DNA from: Bacillota bacterium
GTDB lineage: Bacteria; Bacillota; Clostridia; Clostridiales; Clostridiaceae
Direction of reading: 5' to 3'
Length of the DNA stretch: 24,160 bases
Assembly (NCBI GenBank): GCA_030706015.1
Contig: JAUZPI010000068.1
Coordinates: forward strand, 1-24,160
Shown: positions 8,147 through 15,858 of the stretch, one piece after another
Numbering within the stretch: the stretch's first letter is position 1
Layout: each line of letters starts with the position of its first letter
Position numbers and translations under genes: made by a program
Notes under the pieces: model-generated
The model's database searches: none
Told to the model about the DNA's origin: nothing
Seen by the model: the letters and a program-made list of their open reading frames with translations, nothing else

Positions 8147-8292
8147 TTGAAATCCTCTCTTAGTATATGACGTTATCATATGCAGGCTTTAATATATCTT
8201 GTCTTCAAAAATCATTATCCTATAGTTATAGTCTTTGAGGACTACATTTATTTTAACCAATGAAATTATTAGTATGTATACTTCATCGGTTT
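8147..8292. other. Spacer between urease terminator and ger operon
   Basis: About 146 AT-rich bases between the ure terminator and the gerAB4 start. It must hold the ger promoter. I looked for a sigma-G type promoter (GNATR, 17-18 bases, CATNNTA) on the minus strand. A CATACTA is present (minus strand, about 8269-8275) but has no matching -35. No gene is visible. Confidence 0.5.
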
Positions 8293-8342
8293 CAAAAAAT
8301 CAAAAAATTCCCTGGGATTTATTTTAATCCACAAGGAATTTT
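8293..8342 (-). terminator. Rho-independent terminator of the urease operon
   Basis: The outer arms pair perfectly over 8 bp (8304-8311 with 8335-8342). Five inner pairs (8315-8319 with 8326-8330) sit beyond a small internal loop, with a 6-base apical loop. On the minus strand the stem runs straight into TTTTTTGATTTTTTG. It begins 13 bp after the ureD stop and separates the ure and ger transcripts. Confidence 0.85.
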
Positions 8343-8354
8343 ATGTAGAATCGT

Positions 8355-9149
8355 CTATATAATATTATTTGTGTATTTATAAATTTCATCTGTTATATTT
8401 CTTAAGCTCTCTGAACTCTTGCCCAGTATTCTGATTACTATTCCGCCTTCAAAGCTTACACTGGCACCAAATTCTATATTTTTATAACTATTTAGGAACT
8501 CTGCCAAATTATTTTTTAGCTCTTCATTTACCTTTTCATTATAGATTATAAAGTTTGCCTGGTGAGTGTAATTTTCGTAAAGTCCCATGCCTTGTATATC
8601 CTGCTCCTCTGGCTCCAGCACTGTGTTGTCCATAAAGAGCAGCTTCCCTTCACAGCAGATTTTAGTTCTGGCTTTAAAGCTGACAAAATCAAACACTTCA
8701 TCTCTTTTATATCTGCCGCAGGATATTATTTCTCTGTAGAACAGCTTGCAGTCCTTTTTTAGATTAATATTAGTTTCACCACTAAAACTTGAGTTTCCAA
8801 AGGGCATAATTGGATGGGGCATATACGCCAGTGTTGAACACTGCTGCATATCTATATTCATGGTTTGGCTGGCGGTGCCGCCATTCATTTTAAATATCTT
8901 TGTGTAGGATTGAGAATAAAGTTCCAAGGAAGTGTGTTCTCCAAGATTTACATATATATTGTAGCTGTCTCCTTCCAATACCCCTGCAGATACATTCATA
9001 AGACACAGCTTCATCATAGAATTGTCCTCATTATAGAAAGGCTTTAATATTTTGAGAGGAGGAGTGAAATACGTATCAGTGAGTACAGTTTTGCCGTTTT
9101 TTTGTTTAACACCTAGCTTTAATACACTAGCTTTTACATACTGGTTCAT
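8355..9149 (-). CDS. ureD: Urease accessory protein UreD (UreH)
   Basis: Urease maturation chaperone. UreD binds apo-urease and, with UreF and UreG, guides nickel into the active site in the cytoplasm. The 264 residues are usual for the family. UreD-type blocks include 'GVLEGDSYNIYVNLGEH' near residue 56, the 'SYTKIF' motif near 81, and 'AYMPHPIMPFGNSSFSG' near 108. The ATG at 9149 lies two bases after the ureG stop and has a GGGGGT ribosome site, so the two are tightly coupled. It is the last gene of ureABCEFGD; the terminator follows at once. Intact, with no sign of decay. Confidence 0.95.
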   Translation of the reverse strand: MNQYVKASVLKLGVKQKNGKTVLTDTYFTPPLKILKPFYNEDNSMMKLCLMNVSAGVLEGDSYNIYVNLGEHTSLELYSQSYTKIFKMNGGTASQTMNIDMQQCSTLAYMPHPIMPFGNSSFSGETNINLKKDCKLFYREIISCGRYKRDEVFDFVSFKARTKICCEGKLLFMDNTVLEPEEQDIQGMGLYENYTHQANFIIYNEKVNEELKNNLAEFLNSYKNIEFGASVSFEGGIVIRILGKSSESLRNITDEIYKYTNNII

Positions 9150-9151
9150 GG

Positions 9152-9760
9152 TTATACCCCCTCCAAAAGCACATCAGTTTTTATCCAGGATATTACCTTA
9201 TTCAGACCTTCTTTTGAATTAAGGTTTGTAAATATAAAAGGCTTTTCTCCTCTCATCTTCTTTGAATCTCTCTCCATTACCTCTAAGCTGGCACCTACAT
9301 AGGGAGCTAAATCTATTTTATTAATTACAAGTAAATCTGAACGAGTGATTCCAGGACCGCCTTTTCTAGGAATCTTATCTCCCTCTGAAACATCTATTAC
9401 ATATATAGTTGAATCCGCCAGTTCTGGACTAAAGGTAGCTGATAGATTGTCTCCTCCGCTTTCTATAAATACTATCTCTATGTCAGGAAATCTTTCTGTA
9501 ATTTCATCTACAGCTTCAAGATTCATGGAGGCATCCTCTCTAATAGCTGTGTGAGGACATCCGCCTGTCTCCACTCCGATAATCCTATCTGGTGAAAGAA
9601 CGCTGTTCTTTACCAAAAACTCTGCATCCTCCTTTGTATAAATGTCATTGGTAATAACTCCAATACTGTAATCCTTACTCATTTCTCTTGTTAATTTTTC
9701 GATTAAAGCAGTTTTACCAGAGCCTACTGGTCCTGCCACACCGATTTTTACATAGCTCAT
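9152..9760 (-). CDS. ureG: Urease accessory GTPase UreG
   Basis: SIMIBI-class GTPase that drives nickel delivery to urease. I place the start at the ATG at 9760 (202 residues, MSYVKIGVAGPVGSGKT). An ATG at 9814 would add 18 residues and overlap ureF, and AAAGGAG lies 10 bases before the inner start. The P-loop GPVGSGKT is at residues 10-17, the nickel-binding Cys-Pro-His motif (GGCPHT) has C68 and H70, and the guanine-specificity motif NKID lies near 150. Length is standard for the family. It lies between ureF (19 bp upstream) and ureD (2 bp downstream). Confidence 0.96.
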   Translation of the reverse strand: MSYVKIGVAGPVGSGKTALIEKLTREMSKDYSIGVITNDIYTKEDAEFLVKNSVLSPDRIIGVETGGCPHTAIREDASMNLEAVDEITERFPDIEIVFIESGGDNLSATFSPELADSTIYVIDVSEGDKIPRKGGPGITRSDLLVINKIDLAPYVGASLEVMERDSKKMRGEKPFIFTNLNSKEGLNKVISWIKTDVLLEGV

Positions 9761-9779
9761 TTCTCTTATGCTCCTTTCA

Positions 9780-10466
9780 TTAAGACATATAAAGTCTAGA
9801 ATATAAATTTTCATGCTGCATAGCTCTTATATCAAAACCAATGGTACATCTACCAAAGTCCGTTTCTGTTAAAGAATCCAATTTTACTAATATCTTTTCC
9901 AGCAGATTGCGGCTTTCAAACAGTATAGTCTGCCCCTCAATCTGCCCTAGAGGTATCAGCTTTGCACAGTTGTTTACAATACAAGAAGCTAAATTATATA
10001 AATAGGCACTTAAGGCCTGATTTTTTTCTATATTATATTCTGCTGAGAATATTCCAAAAACAATGCTGTGCTGCCCAAGGCACAGCCCACTTTTTATAAG
10101 TCTCTTATACTCTGACAGCACTGCCTTTTCCTCAAATTTCTCAACAACCTTTAAAAATCTTCCGCACATTTTTATGCTGCCCTGCTTTATTTCTCTTGGA
10201 GCCTTTAATGCGCAGAACATTTCATCCAATTCAGCTATCTTTTCAATATTTTTATCTAAGGTGTACTCATAGGAGAGCTTAAGTGCTAGAGCATCATTAT
10301 ACATAGCTCCGTACCAAAGCATATTATGAAGATATTCTTTAGCACTTTCTTTATCCTTAACAATCCCTTTTTGCACATAGGTTTCAAGACCATTGGACTG
10401 AGTGTAAGCTCCTATAGGAAATATAGAATCTGCTACCTGTAATAATGTAAAGATTGAGTTACTCAT
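9780..10466 (-). CDS. ureF: Urease accessory protein UreF
   Basis: All-helical accessory protein that joins UreD and UreG in the urease activation complex. I prefer the ATG at 10466 (228 residues, MSNSIFTLLQVADSIFPIG). An ATG two codons earlier (10472) is also possible. In both cases the start overlaps the end of ureE: the shared bases ATGAGTAA hold both the UreF start and the UreE stop, so translation is coupled and no separate ribosome site is needed. Family landmarks are the N-terminal 'DSIFPIGAYTQSNGLE' (residues 13-28) and the C-terminal 'DIRAMQHENLYSRLYMS'. Length is typical. Confidence 0.94.
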   Translation of the reverse strand: MSNSIFTLLQVADSIFPIGAYTQSNGLETYVQKGIVKDKESAKEYLHNMLWYGAMYNDALALKLSYEYTLDKNIEKIAELDEMFCALKAPREIKQGSIKMCGRFLKVVEKFEEKAVLSEYKRLIKSGLCLGQHSIVFGIFSAEYNIEKNQALSAYLYNLASCIVNNCAKLIPLGQIEGQTILFESRNLLEKILVKLDSLTETDFGRCTIGFDIRAMQHENLYSRLYMS

Positions 10467-10917
10467 GATCATGACTGTGGGAATGTCCGTGACATTCTAA
10501 TCCATTAACAAGTTTTTTATTTTCCTTTTCAGCATTATAGCCCAGCTTATCTAAAAGCTTTTTAAGGGGCTCATCAAAAGGCACCACTATATCATTATCA
10601 ATAAGAAACATTGGAATATGCTTATTACCAATTTCGTAGCATATCTCTCCCATCTCTCTCATATTGTTAGCCTTTACTACTAAAGCTTCACTATCAGGTA
10701 TATCAACTACTAAAGCTTCTTTGTCATCCATATACAATATATCCCCATCATTTAATTTTTTATGTTCCTTAAGTCTAATACCTACATCCTTGCCATTTCT
10801 ACTGGTCTTCTTTAATATTTTTTTATCAACCTCGTACCATTCTATTTTCACTGTATCAATCTGCTTATTTTCTAAATCCATATCATCAATGTTTCCTAAT
10901 ATCTCTTCTACTAGCAT
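10459..10917 (-). CDS. ureE: Urease nickel metallochaperone UreE
   Basis: Dimeric nickel-binding chaperone that hands nickel to UreG. It is 152 residues, starts with ATG at 10917, and has a GGGGGA ribosome site. The N-terminal peptide-binding domain is followed by the metal-binding domain with the conserved His in GNKHIPMF (H100). The C-terminus is a histidine-rich tail, ECHGHSHSHDHE, with five alternating His (143, 145, 147, 149, 151) and a Cys. Such tails in the family add nickel storage capacity. It overlaps ureF by eight bases and lies 25 bp after ureC. Confidence 0.96.
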   Translation of the reverse strand: MLVEEILGNIDDMDLENKQIDTVKIEWYEVDKKILKKTSRNGKDVGIRLKEHKKLNDGDILYMDDKEALVVDIPDSEALVVKANNMREMGEICYEIGNKHIPMFLIDNDIVVPFDEPLKKLLDKLGYNAEKENKKLVNGLECHGHSHSHDHE

Positions 10918-10942
10918 AAAAAAGTCCCCCTATAACTTAATC

Positions 10943-12661
10943 TTAAAATAAGAAATATCTCTGCCCTAATGCCACTTCTTCTATTGGCTTACAAGTTATG
11001 AGTTCTCCATCTACCTTTACCTCGTAGGTTTCTGGATGCACATCAATCTTAGGAGCTGCATTATTTAATATCATATCTTTCTTGCCTATATTCCTGCAGT
11101 TCTCCACCGGACATATCTTTTTTTCTAGGCCAATTTTATTTATAGTACCTTGTTTTATGGACTCCTTTGATACAAAGGTTATGCAGGTTTTATGCCTTGC
11201 TCTTCCAAAGGCCCCAAACATGTTTCTATATATAACAGGCTGAGGTGTCGGGATAGAGGCATTAGCATCACCCATACTTGCTGCAATAATAAGTCCGCCC
11301 TTTATAATCTTCTCTGGTTTTACTCCAAACATGGCAGGCTTCCAAAGTACTAAATCTGCAAATTTACCATTTTCAACAGAACCTACATATTTTGAAATCC
11401 CATGGGTTATAGCAGGATTTATAGTATATTTAGCAATATATCTTCTAACTCTGAAATTATCATTATCCTTTGAATCCTCTGGCAGGAAGCCTCTTTGCTT
11501 TTTCATTTTATCCGCTGTCTGCCAGGTTCTTATAATAACCTCACCTATTCTTCCCATAGCCTGAGAATCTGAACTCAGCATACTGAATACACCTAGATCA
11601 TGAAGTATATCCTCTGCCGCTATGGTTTCTGGTCTTATTCTTGAATCTGCAAAGGCTACATCCTCTGGCACCTTGCTGTCCAGATGGTGACATACCATAA
11701 GCATATCTAAATGCTCATCTATAGTATTCACTGTATATGGCCTTGTAGGATTAGTTGAGGAAGGAAGTACATTAGGAAACGCAGCTACCTTCATAATATC
11801 TGGTGCATGCCCGCCGCCTGCTCCCTCTGTATGATAGGTATGAATAGTTCTTCCCCCTATAGCCGCTATTGTGTCTTCCACAAAACCAGCCTCATTTAAA
11901 GTATCTGTATGTATAGCTACTTGAATATCATATTTGTCAGCCACCTTCATACAAGTATCTATAGCTTTTGGAGTACTTCCCCAGTCCTCATGCAGCTTGA
12001 GTCCTATTACACCAGCTTCTATCTGCTCTATAAGAGCTTCCTCTGAAGAACAGTTTCCTTTTCCGAGGAACCCTAAATTCATTGGAAAATCCTCTGCAGC
12101 CTGAAGCATTTTTTCAATATGCCAGCAGCCTGGTGTACAGGTAGTAGCATTAGTTCCATCAGCAGGACCGGTTCCCCCTCCTATCATGGTGGTTATACCG
12201 CTGTATAGTGCTGTCTCTATTTGCTGAGGTGATATAAAATGTATATGGGTATCCACTCCACCGGCTGTTAAGATAAGTCCTTCTCCAGCTAAGGCTTCTG
12301 TGGCCGCTCCCACTGTCATGCCCTCTGTTACCCCATCCATTATGTCAGGATTGCCAGCCTTACCTATGCCAACTATCTTTCCATCCTTTATTCCTACGTC
12401 CGCCTTTACTATCCCCCAGTGGTCTATAATGAGAGCGTTAGTTATTACTAAGTCCAGTACCCCCTCACTTCTTGGCGCAGCAGCACATTGACCCATTCCG
12501 TCTCTTAGAGTTTTGCCGCCGCCAAATTTACATTCCTCACCATAAACTGTGTAGTCTTGTTCTACTTCTATAATTAAATCTGTATCTGCCAGCCTTACCT
12601 TATCACCCTTAGTAGGACCGTACATATTAGCATAATCATGACCTGAGATTTTAAGACTCAT
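10943..12661 (-). CDS. ureC: Urease alpha subunit UreC (catalytic)
   Basis: Catalytic subunit of the nickel enzyme that hydrolyses urea to ammonia and carbamate. It is 572 residues, within the usual 567-572. Every active-site residue is present, each offset by five from the Klebsiella numbering: nickel ligands H139 and H141 (DTHIHF), the carbamylated K222 and H224 region (GLKLHEDWG), H251 (AIHTDTLNEAG), H277 (YHTEGAGGGHAPD), the flap C324 with H325 (MVCHHL), and D365 (SSDSQAMG). It should be active. The ATG at 12661 follows the ureB TGA with no gap, with GGGGTG upstream as ribosome site. It is followed by ureE 25 bp on. Confidence 0.98.
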   Translation of the reverse strand: MSLKISGHDYANMYGPTKGDKVRLADTDLIIEVEQDYTVYGEECKFGGGKTLRDGMGQCAAAPRSEGVLDLVITNALIIDHWGIVKADVGIKDGKIVGIGKAGNPDIMDGVTEGMTVGAATEALAGEGLILTAGGVDTHIHFISPQQIETALYSGITTMIGGGTGPADGTNATTCTPGCWHIEKMLQAAEDFPMNLGFLGKGNCSSEEALIEQIEAGVIGLKLHEDWGSTPKAIDTCMKVADKYDIQVAIHTDTLNEAGFVEDTIAAIGGRTIHTYHTEGAGGGHAPDIMKVAAFPNVLPSSTNPTRPYTVNTIDEHLDMLMVCHHLDSKVPEDVAFADSRIRPETIAAEDILHDLGVFSMLSSDSQAMGRIGEVIIRTWQTADKMKKQRGFLPEDSKDNDNFRVRRYIAKYTINPAITHGISKYVGSVENGKFADLVLWKPAMFGVKPEKIIKGGLIIAASMGDANASIPTPQPVIYRNMFGAFGRARHKTCITFVSKESIKQGTINKIGLEKKICPVENCRNIGKKDMILNNAAPKIDVHPETYEVKVDGELITCKPIEEVALGQRYFLF

Positions 12662-13033
12662 TCATATCACCCCTTTGAAATTCAATGCTTTAGCTCTCTC
12701 TATGCTCTGCTGCTTATTTTTCTCATCTGTAACTGACCCCTGTGTCAGCCCATTTAGTCCGTATACCTTCTTATTCCCACCAATTTCAACTAGTTCTACT
12801 TCCTTTTCCTCACCTGGCTCAAATCTGACTGCCGTACCTGAAGCTATATTTAATCTCATACCAAAGGCAGCCTCTCTATTAAATTCTAGAAATTTATTCA
12901 CCTCAAAAAAATGAAAATGTGACCCAATTTGAATAGGTCTATCCCCTAAATTGGATACCATTAGCTTTTCAGTTCTTTTCCCCTGATTACATTCAATTTC
13001 CTTGTTTATTGTAATAATTTCTCCTGGTATCAT
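12662..13033 (-). CDS. ureB: Urease beta subunit UreB
   Basis: Structural beta subunit of urease. I start it at the ATG at 13033 (123 residues, MIPGEIITINKEI), the usual UreB N-terminus. A GTG three codons earlier (13042) overlaps the AAGGAG ribosome site that serves this ATG. The family core is visible: 'VSNLGDRPIQIGSHFHFFE' (about residues 26-44), 'NREAAFGMRLNIASGTAVRFEPGEEKEV' and a C-terminal 'GLNGLTQGSV'. It is a separate gene, not fused to UreA or UreC, as in most bacteria. It follows ureA by 22 bp and touches ureC. Confidence 0.97.
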   Translation of the reverse strand: MIPGEIITINKEIECNQGKRTEKLMVSNLGDRPIQIGSHFHFFEVNKFLEFNREAAFGMRLNIASGTAVRFEPGEEKEVELVEIGGNKKVYGLNGLTQGSVTDEKNKQQSIERAKALNFKGVI

Positions 13034-13055
13034 ATCCGCCACTCCTTCTATGAAA

Positions 13056-13358
13056 TTATCTAATTGGATTGTGCACTGTGACTAGTTTAGTTCCATCCTT
13101 AAAGGTTGCTTCAACCTGAACCTCATCTATCATGCTGGCTATGCCCTCCATAACGTCTTCCTCTGACAATATTTCAGTGCCGTACTGCATAAGTTCGCTT
13201 ACATTCTTACCATCTCTAGCTGCCTCCATTAGCTCTGAGCTTATAAGTGCAACTGCTTCTGGATAATTCAGCTTAAGTCCTCTGGCTCTTCTTTCCTTTG
13301 CCAGCTGCCCTGCATAGTGAAGCATTAATTTTTCCATTTCCCTTAGTGTTAAATGCAT
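13056..13358 (-). CDS. ureA: Urease gamma subunit UreA
   Basis: Structural gamma subunit of urease and first gene of the ureABCEFGD operon. The start is the ATG at 13358 (100 residues, the standard length, MHLTLREMEKLMLHYAG), with an excellent AAGGAGGT ribosome site. An upstream in-frame ATG at 13382 would add eight residues and place that site inside the gene. Family blocks include 'RRARGLKLNYPEAVALIS' (about 27-44), 'LMEAARDGKNVSELM' and the C-terminal 'VHNPIR'. It is preceded by a long leader and a good promoter. Confidence 0.97.
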   Translation of the reverse strand: MHLTLREMEKLMLHYAGQLAKERRARGLKLNYPEAVALISSELMEAARDGKNVSELMQYGTEILSEEDVMEGIASMIDEVQVEATFKDGTKLVTVHNPIR

Positions 13359-13560
13359 CGTAATAACCTCCTTTCTTATCAATTCTTCTTCATCTACTCT
13401 TAATTAATCATTAGTTTTATTATTAATGCCATTAAATATACTTCTATGATTATTTCATGTAATTACCTTCAAATAATGACAAAAGTGCATCTACTCGTAA
13501 GTAAATGCAGCCCTTATTTAACTATATTAATTTAGTTATCCCCAAGTCATTTAACAATTT
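13359..13560 (-). promoter_or_regulatory. Urease mRNA leader with a terminator-like hairpin
   Basis: If the promoter at 13568-13596 is right, the ureA message has a leader of about 200 nt. It holds a 10-bp stem (13486-13495 with 13500-13509, one U-G pair) closed by a four-base loop. On the minus strand the stem is followed by CTTTTGTCATTATTT. This resembles a weak terminator and could act as an attenuator. No riboswitch family that I know is recognisable. The rest of the leader is AT-rich with no ORF. Confidence 0.4.
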
Positions 13561-13637
13561 TATAAAAATATTAACACCCTGTTGATAAATTGTCAATAAC
13601 TCGTCAAAATAACAGTCTAATCAATAACTTATCCACA
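13536..13637. promoter_or_regulatory. Cluster of three DnaA-box-like 9-mers
   Basis: Three 9-mers match the DnaA box TTATCCACA. A perfect one on the plus strand lies at 13629-13637. One-mismatch copies are TTATCAACA on the minus strand (13580-13588) and TTATCCCCA on the plus strand (13536-13544). They are evenly spaced (44 and 49 bp between starts). The middle one lies inside the spacer of the candidate ureA promoter. Confidence 0.4.
13568..13596 (-). promoter_or_regulatory. Candidate sigma-A promoter of the urease operon
   Basis: On the minus strand a perfect -35 TTGACA (13591-13596) is followed after exactly 17 bases by TAATAT (13568-13573, four of six matches to TATAAT). Transcription would start near 13560. 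It is the only good promoter I see in the 404 bases between the neighbouring gene and ureA. Confidence 0.6.
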
Positions 13638-13671
13638 AAACAGAGTAAACTATTCATTGTTATAAAGAAAT

Positions 13672-13701
13672 AAAGGATCAAGCAATTTCTGCTCAATCCT
13701 T
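13672..13701 (-). terminator. Terminator of the zinc-ribbon membrane protein gene
   Basis: A 12-bp stem with two central U-G pairs (13673-13684 with 13690-13701) and a five-base loop. On the minus strand it is followed by TTTATTTCTTT. It begins about 85 bases after the stop of the gene at 13787 and insulates it from the ureA promoter. Confidence 0.7.
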
Positions 13702-13786
13702 ATAATATACTATTTTTTACATTTATTCAACATATTTTCCATTTTCTTTGATAACATCTTTGTTTTTAAATAGTTACTGCTAGTAG

Positions 13787-14179
13787 TCATCGAATAAAAA
13801 TGAGTGCAAAAACTCCAAACACAATACAAAGGAATCCGAAAATTTTAGCTATTAGACTGGCTTTTTTAAAGCCAAATTTTTTGCTGGTCTGAGGGGTAAC
13901 AAAAGGAAACATTATTACAACAAAACCTATACTGGCCATCATAATAAAAACTCCCAAAGATGGTTTAAAAGCACATAATATTATGCCTATGAATATAGGT
14001 ATAAGTATGCCTGCAAGGAATAAATAAGTATTCTTTTTTACAAATTCATAATATCCTTTTATTCTGCTTTCACATTCATCGCTGCATACATGAACGTTCT
14101 CCATTCTCCTAGCATCCATTCCAACTTTAATAGACCTTAACTGCTCTGCTTTTTCACCACACCATGCACATTTGTCCAT
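13787..14179 (-). CDS. Zinc-ribbon membrane protein of unknown function
   Basis: A 130-residue protein; start ATG at 14179 with AGGAG ten bases upstream. The N-terminus is a small treble-clef or zinc-ribbon module with four Cys as CAWC (C4, C7) and CSDEC (C32, C36). It is followed by three hydrophobic helices at about 49-70, 76-94 and 108-129, with a basic loop (TSKKFGFKKASL) between the last two. The layout 'cytoplasmic zinc ribbon plus membrane anchor' suggests a small membrane-bound protein, but I recognise no named family. It has its own extended -10 promoter (14225-14233) and its own terminator. It is thus transcriptionally separate from both the urease and chemosensory operons, and nothing ties it functionally to either. 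Confidence 0.75.
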   Translation of the reverse strand: MDKCAWCGEKAEQLRSIKVGMDARRMENVHVCSDECESRIKGYYEFVKKNTYLFLAGILIPIFIGIILCAFKPSLGVFIMMASIGFVVIMFPFVTPQTSKKFGFKKASLIAKIFGFLCIVFGVFALIFIR

Positions 14180-14224
14180 TTAAATTCATCTCCTAAGCTA
14201 CTTGATTATTGTCCCACCTTCATA

Positions 14225-14233
14225 ATTATACCA
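14225..14233 (-). promoter_or_regulatory. Extended -10 promoter upstream of the zinc-ribbon gene
   Basis: On the minus strand TGGTATAAT is a perfect extended -10 (TATAAT at 14225-14230, TG at 14232-14233). There is no good -35, as is usual for extended -10 promoters. It lies between the terminator at 14248-14277 and the gene starting at 14179, leaving a leader of about 40 nt. Confidence 0.5.
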
Positions 14234-14247
14234 TATTCATAAAGAAT

Positions 14248-14277
14248 CAAAAAATAACAGCCACCTTAAGTGACTGT
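14248..14277 (-). terminator. Terminator of the chemosensory operon
   Basis: An 8-bp stem with one wobble pair (14257-14264 with 14270-14277) and a five-base loop. On the minus strand it is followed by TATTTTTTG. It lies 31 bp after the stop of the hybrid kinase, so it closes the chemosensory operon. Confidence 0.85.
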
Positions 14278-14307
14278 CTATAATGAAACTTTTATTATGT
14301 TGAGGGG

Positions 14308-15810
14308 CTACTTTAAATTATCTGTTACCAGCAGCTTTTCAAGCTTTTTCAAATGCTTCTTTGCAGCACTGACATCTTCACTTCTAGATGCTAATTCCAC
14401 CTTGAAGGCTGCAATTTTCATATCTTCATGCCCTGTATTTTCTGCCCTGTCTTTTATTGCATGAGCGTTATTCTCCACCACTTTCCAATCTGATTTTTTT
14501 ATTGCCTTCTTGATATTTTTAATTTCCTGAAAAAGTCTGTCAGCCTCCTCTGGAAAAGGTGCCTGCTCCTGTGCTTCTTCATATCTGCTGCAGTACTTTT
14601 CAATCAGCTCATTTATGGTATTCTGCAATTCTATACTGTTTATAGGTTTAGATACATATACATCCATGCCACTGGCTATAACTTTCTCTCTGCAGCCTTC
14701 TATGGCATGGGCTGTAAGCGCTATTATAGGAAGATGCCTTCCCGTTCCTTCTTCCATTTTTCTTATCCTTTCCGTTACTTCTAATCCGTTCAATTTTGGT
14801 ATTTGTATATCCATTAAAACCACTTCAAATTCCTCTGTTTTTAGCAGCTTTATAACATCTTTTCCGTTAGATGCTGTAGTTATCTTATAGCCCATTCTGC
14901 TAAGCAGCTTCTTAATAACCATTTGGCTTATTTCGTTGTCTTCTGCTAAAAGAACTTTTTTATTTTTATTTTTCTCTATATCTATATGTAAAATATCCTC
15001 AGTGGCAGCTTCTATCTCTCCTGCCTTATATCCAACTTTTATGGTGAAATAAAATTTACTTCCCTGTGATTTTTTACTTGTAACTCCTATTCTGCCGCCC
15101 ATCATTTCTACTAAACTCTTAGCAATAGTAAGTCCAAGTCCTGTACCGCCATATTTTCTTGTTACTCCAGTATCCTCTTGTCTAAAGCTTTCAAAAACAT
15201 AATCCAGTTTATCTTCAGCTATGCCAATGCCGGTATCCTCTACGGAACATTTTAGTTCCAAAAAGCTTTCATCTATAACACCTGCATTTTCGAGAGTCAC
15301 AGATATTTCTCCGCCAGGAGTAAACTTGATGACGTTAGTTAAAAGATTATTCATGACCTGTGCTATTCTATCAGGATCCCCAACTAAAGTATCTGGAATA
15401 TCTTTTTTTCTTTTGTAGTTTAGTTTAATACCTTTTTCTTTTGCCTGCACCTCACTAGGTTTTATAATACTATCCATAAGCTCGGTAACACTAAAATCTA
15501 TATTGTCTATAACCAGCTTACCCGCCTCAATTTTTGAGAAGTCAAGTATATCGTTTATTATCTTCATCAATGTTCCAACACATTCATTAGCTATCTTTAA
15601 ATTTTCTCTTTGGTTTTCATCTAAATCTGATGATAGTGTCAAATCTATCATGCCCTTTATACCATTTAAGGGAGTTCTTATTTCATGACTCATATTAGCT
15701 AAGAAATCACTCTTAGCATTGCTGGCAGCCTCTGCCGCCTCCTTATAGCGTTTAAGCTCTGATTCTATCTTTGTTCTTTCCTTAATAACCTTTATCTTTT
15801 CTTGTCCCAT
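14308..15810 (-). CDS. Sensorless hybrid histidine kinase (HisKA-HATPase-REC, HPt-like tail)
   Basis: Soluble two-component hybrid kinase; start ATG at 15810 (500 residues) with GGGGTG six bases upstream. A GTG at 15819 overlaps that site. A short coiled coil (about 1-32) leads into HisKA with the phospho-His H42 (SHEIRTPLNG). The ATPase domain follows with its N box near 154-162, DTGIGIA (192-198) and the GGTGLGL lid (221-227). The receiver (about 285-400) has acidic residues E290/D291, phospho-acceptor D334 and K388. The tail (about 418-500) looks like an HPt domain: H450 in NAHAIKDRAENTG, where Lys-Gly is usual after the His but here is Lys-Asp. There is no PAS, no membrane helix and no other sensor, so input probably comes from a partner. 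It is the last gene after cheR. Confidence 0.9.
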   Translation of the reverse strand: MGQEKIKVIKERTKIESELKRYKEAAEAASNAKSDFLANMSHEIRTPLNGIKGMIDLTLSSDLDENQRENLKIANECVGTLMKIINDILDFSKIEAGKLVIDNIDFSVTELMDSIIKPSEVQAKEKGIKLNYKRKKDIPDTLVGDPDRIAQVMNNLLTNVIKFTPGGEISVTLENAGVIDESFLELKCSVEDTGIGIAEDKLDYVFESFRQEDTGVTRKYGGTGLGLTIAKSLVEMMGGRIGVTSKKSQGSKFYFTIKVGYKAGEIEAATEDILHIDIEKNKNKKVLLAEDNEISQMVIKKLLSRMGYKITTASNGKDVIKLLKTEEFEVVLMDIQIPKLNGLEVTERIRKMEEGTGRHLPIIALTAHAIEGCREKVIASGMDVYVSKPINSIELQNTINELIEKYCSRYEEAQEQAPFPEEADRLFQEIKNIKKAIKKSDWKVVENNAHAIKDRAENTGHEDMKIAAFKVELASRSEDVSAAKKHLKKLEKLLVTDNLK

Positions 15811-15858
15811 AATAATCACCCCTTACTTTACGGCTAATTTTGATATTTAATGTTTAAC

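Noticed and set aside
8147..8292. Sigma-G promoter for the ger operon
   Set aside because: A CATACTA is present on the minus strand but has no GNATR at 17-18 bases. No other pair fits, so I do not call one.
9152..9814. Longer UreG starting at 9814
   Set aside because: The extra 18 residues are not UreG-like and would overlap ureF; the ATG at 9760 gives the standard N-terminus and has AAAGGAG upstream.
13383..13672. Chromosome origin (oriC), because of the DnaA boxes and AT-rich DNA
   Set aside because: Only three boxes, two of them imperfect, and none of dnaA, dnaN, rpmH or gyrB nearby. The region is better explained as the ureA promoter region.
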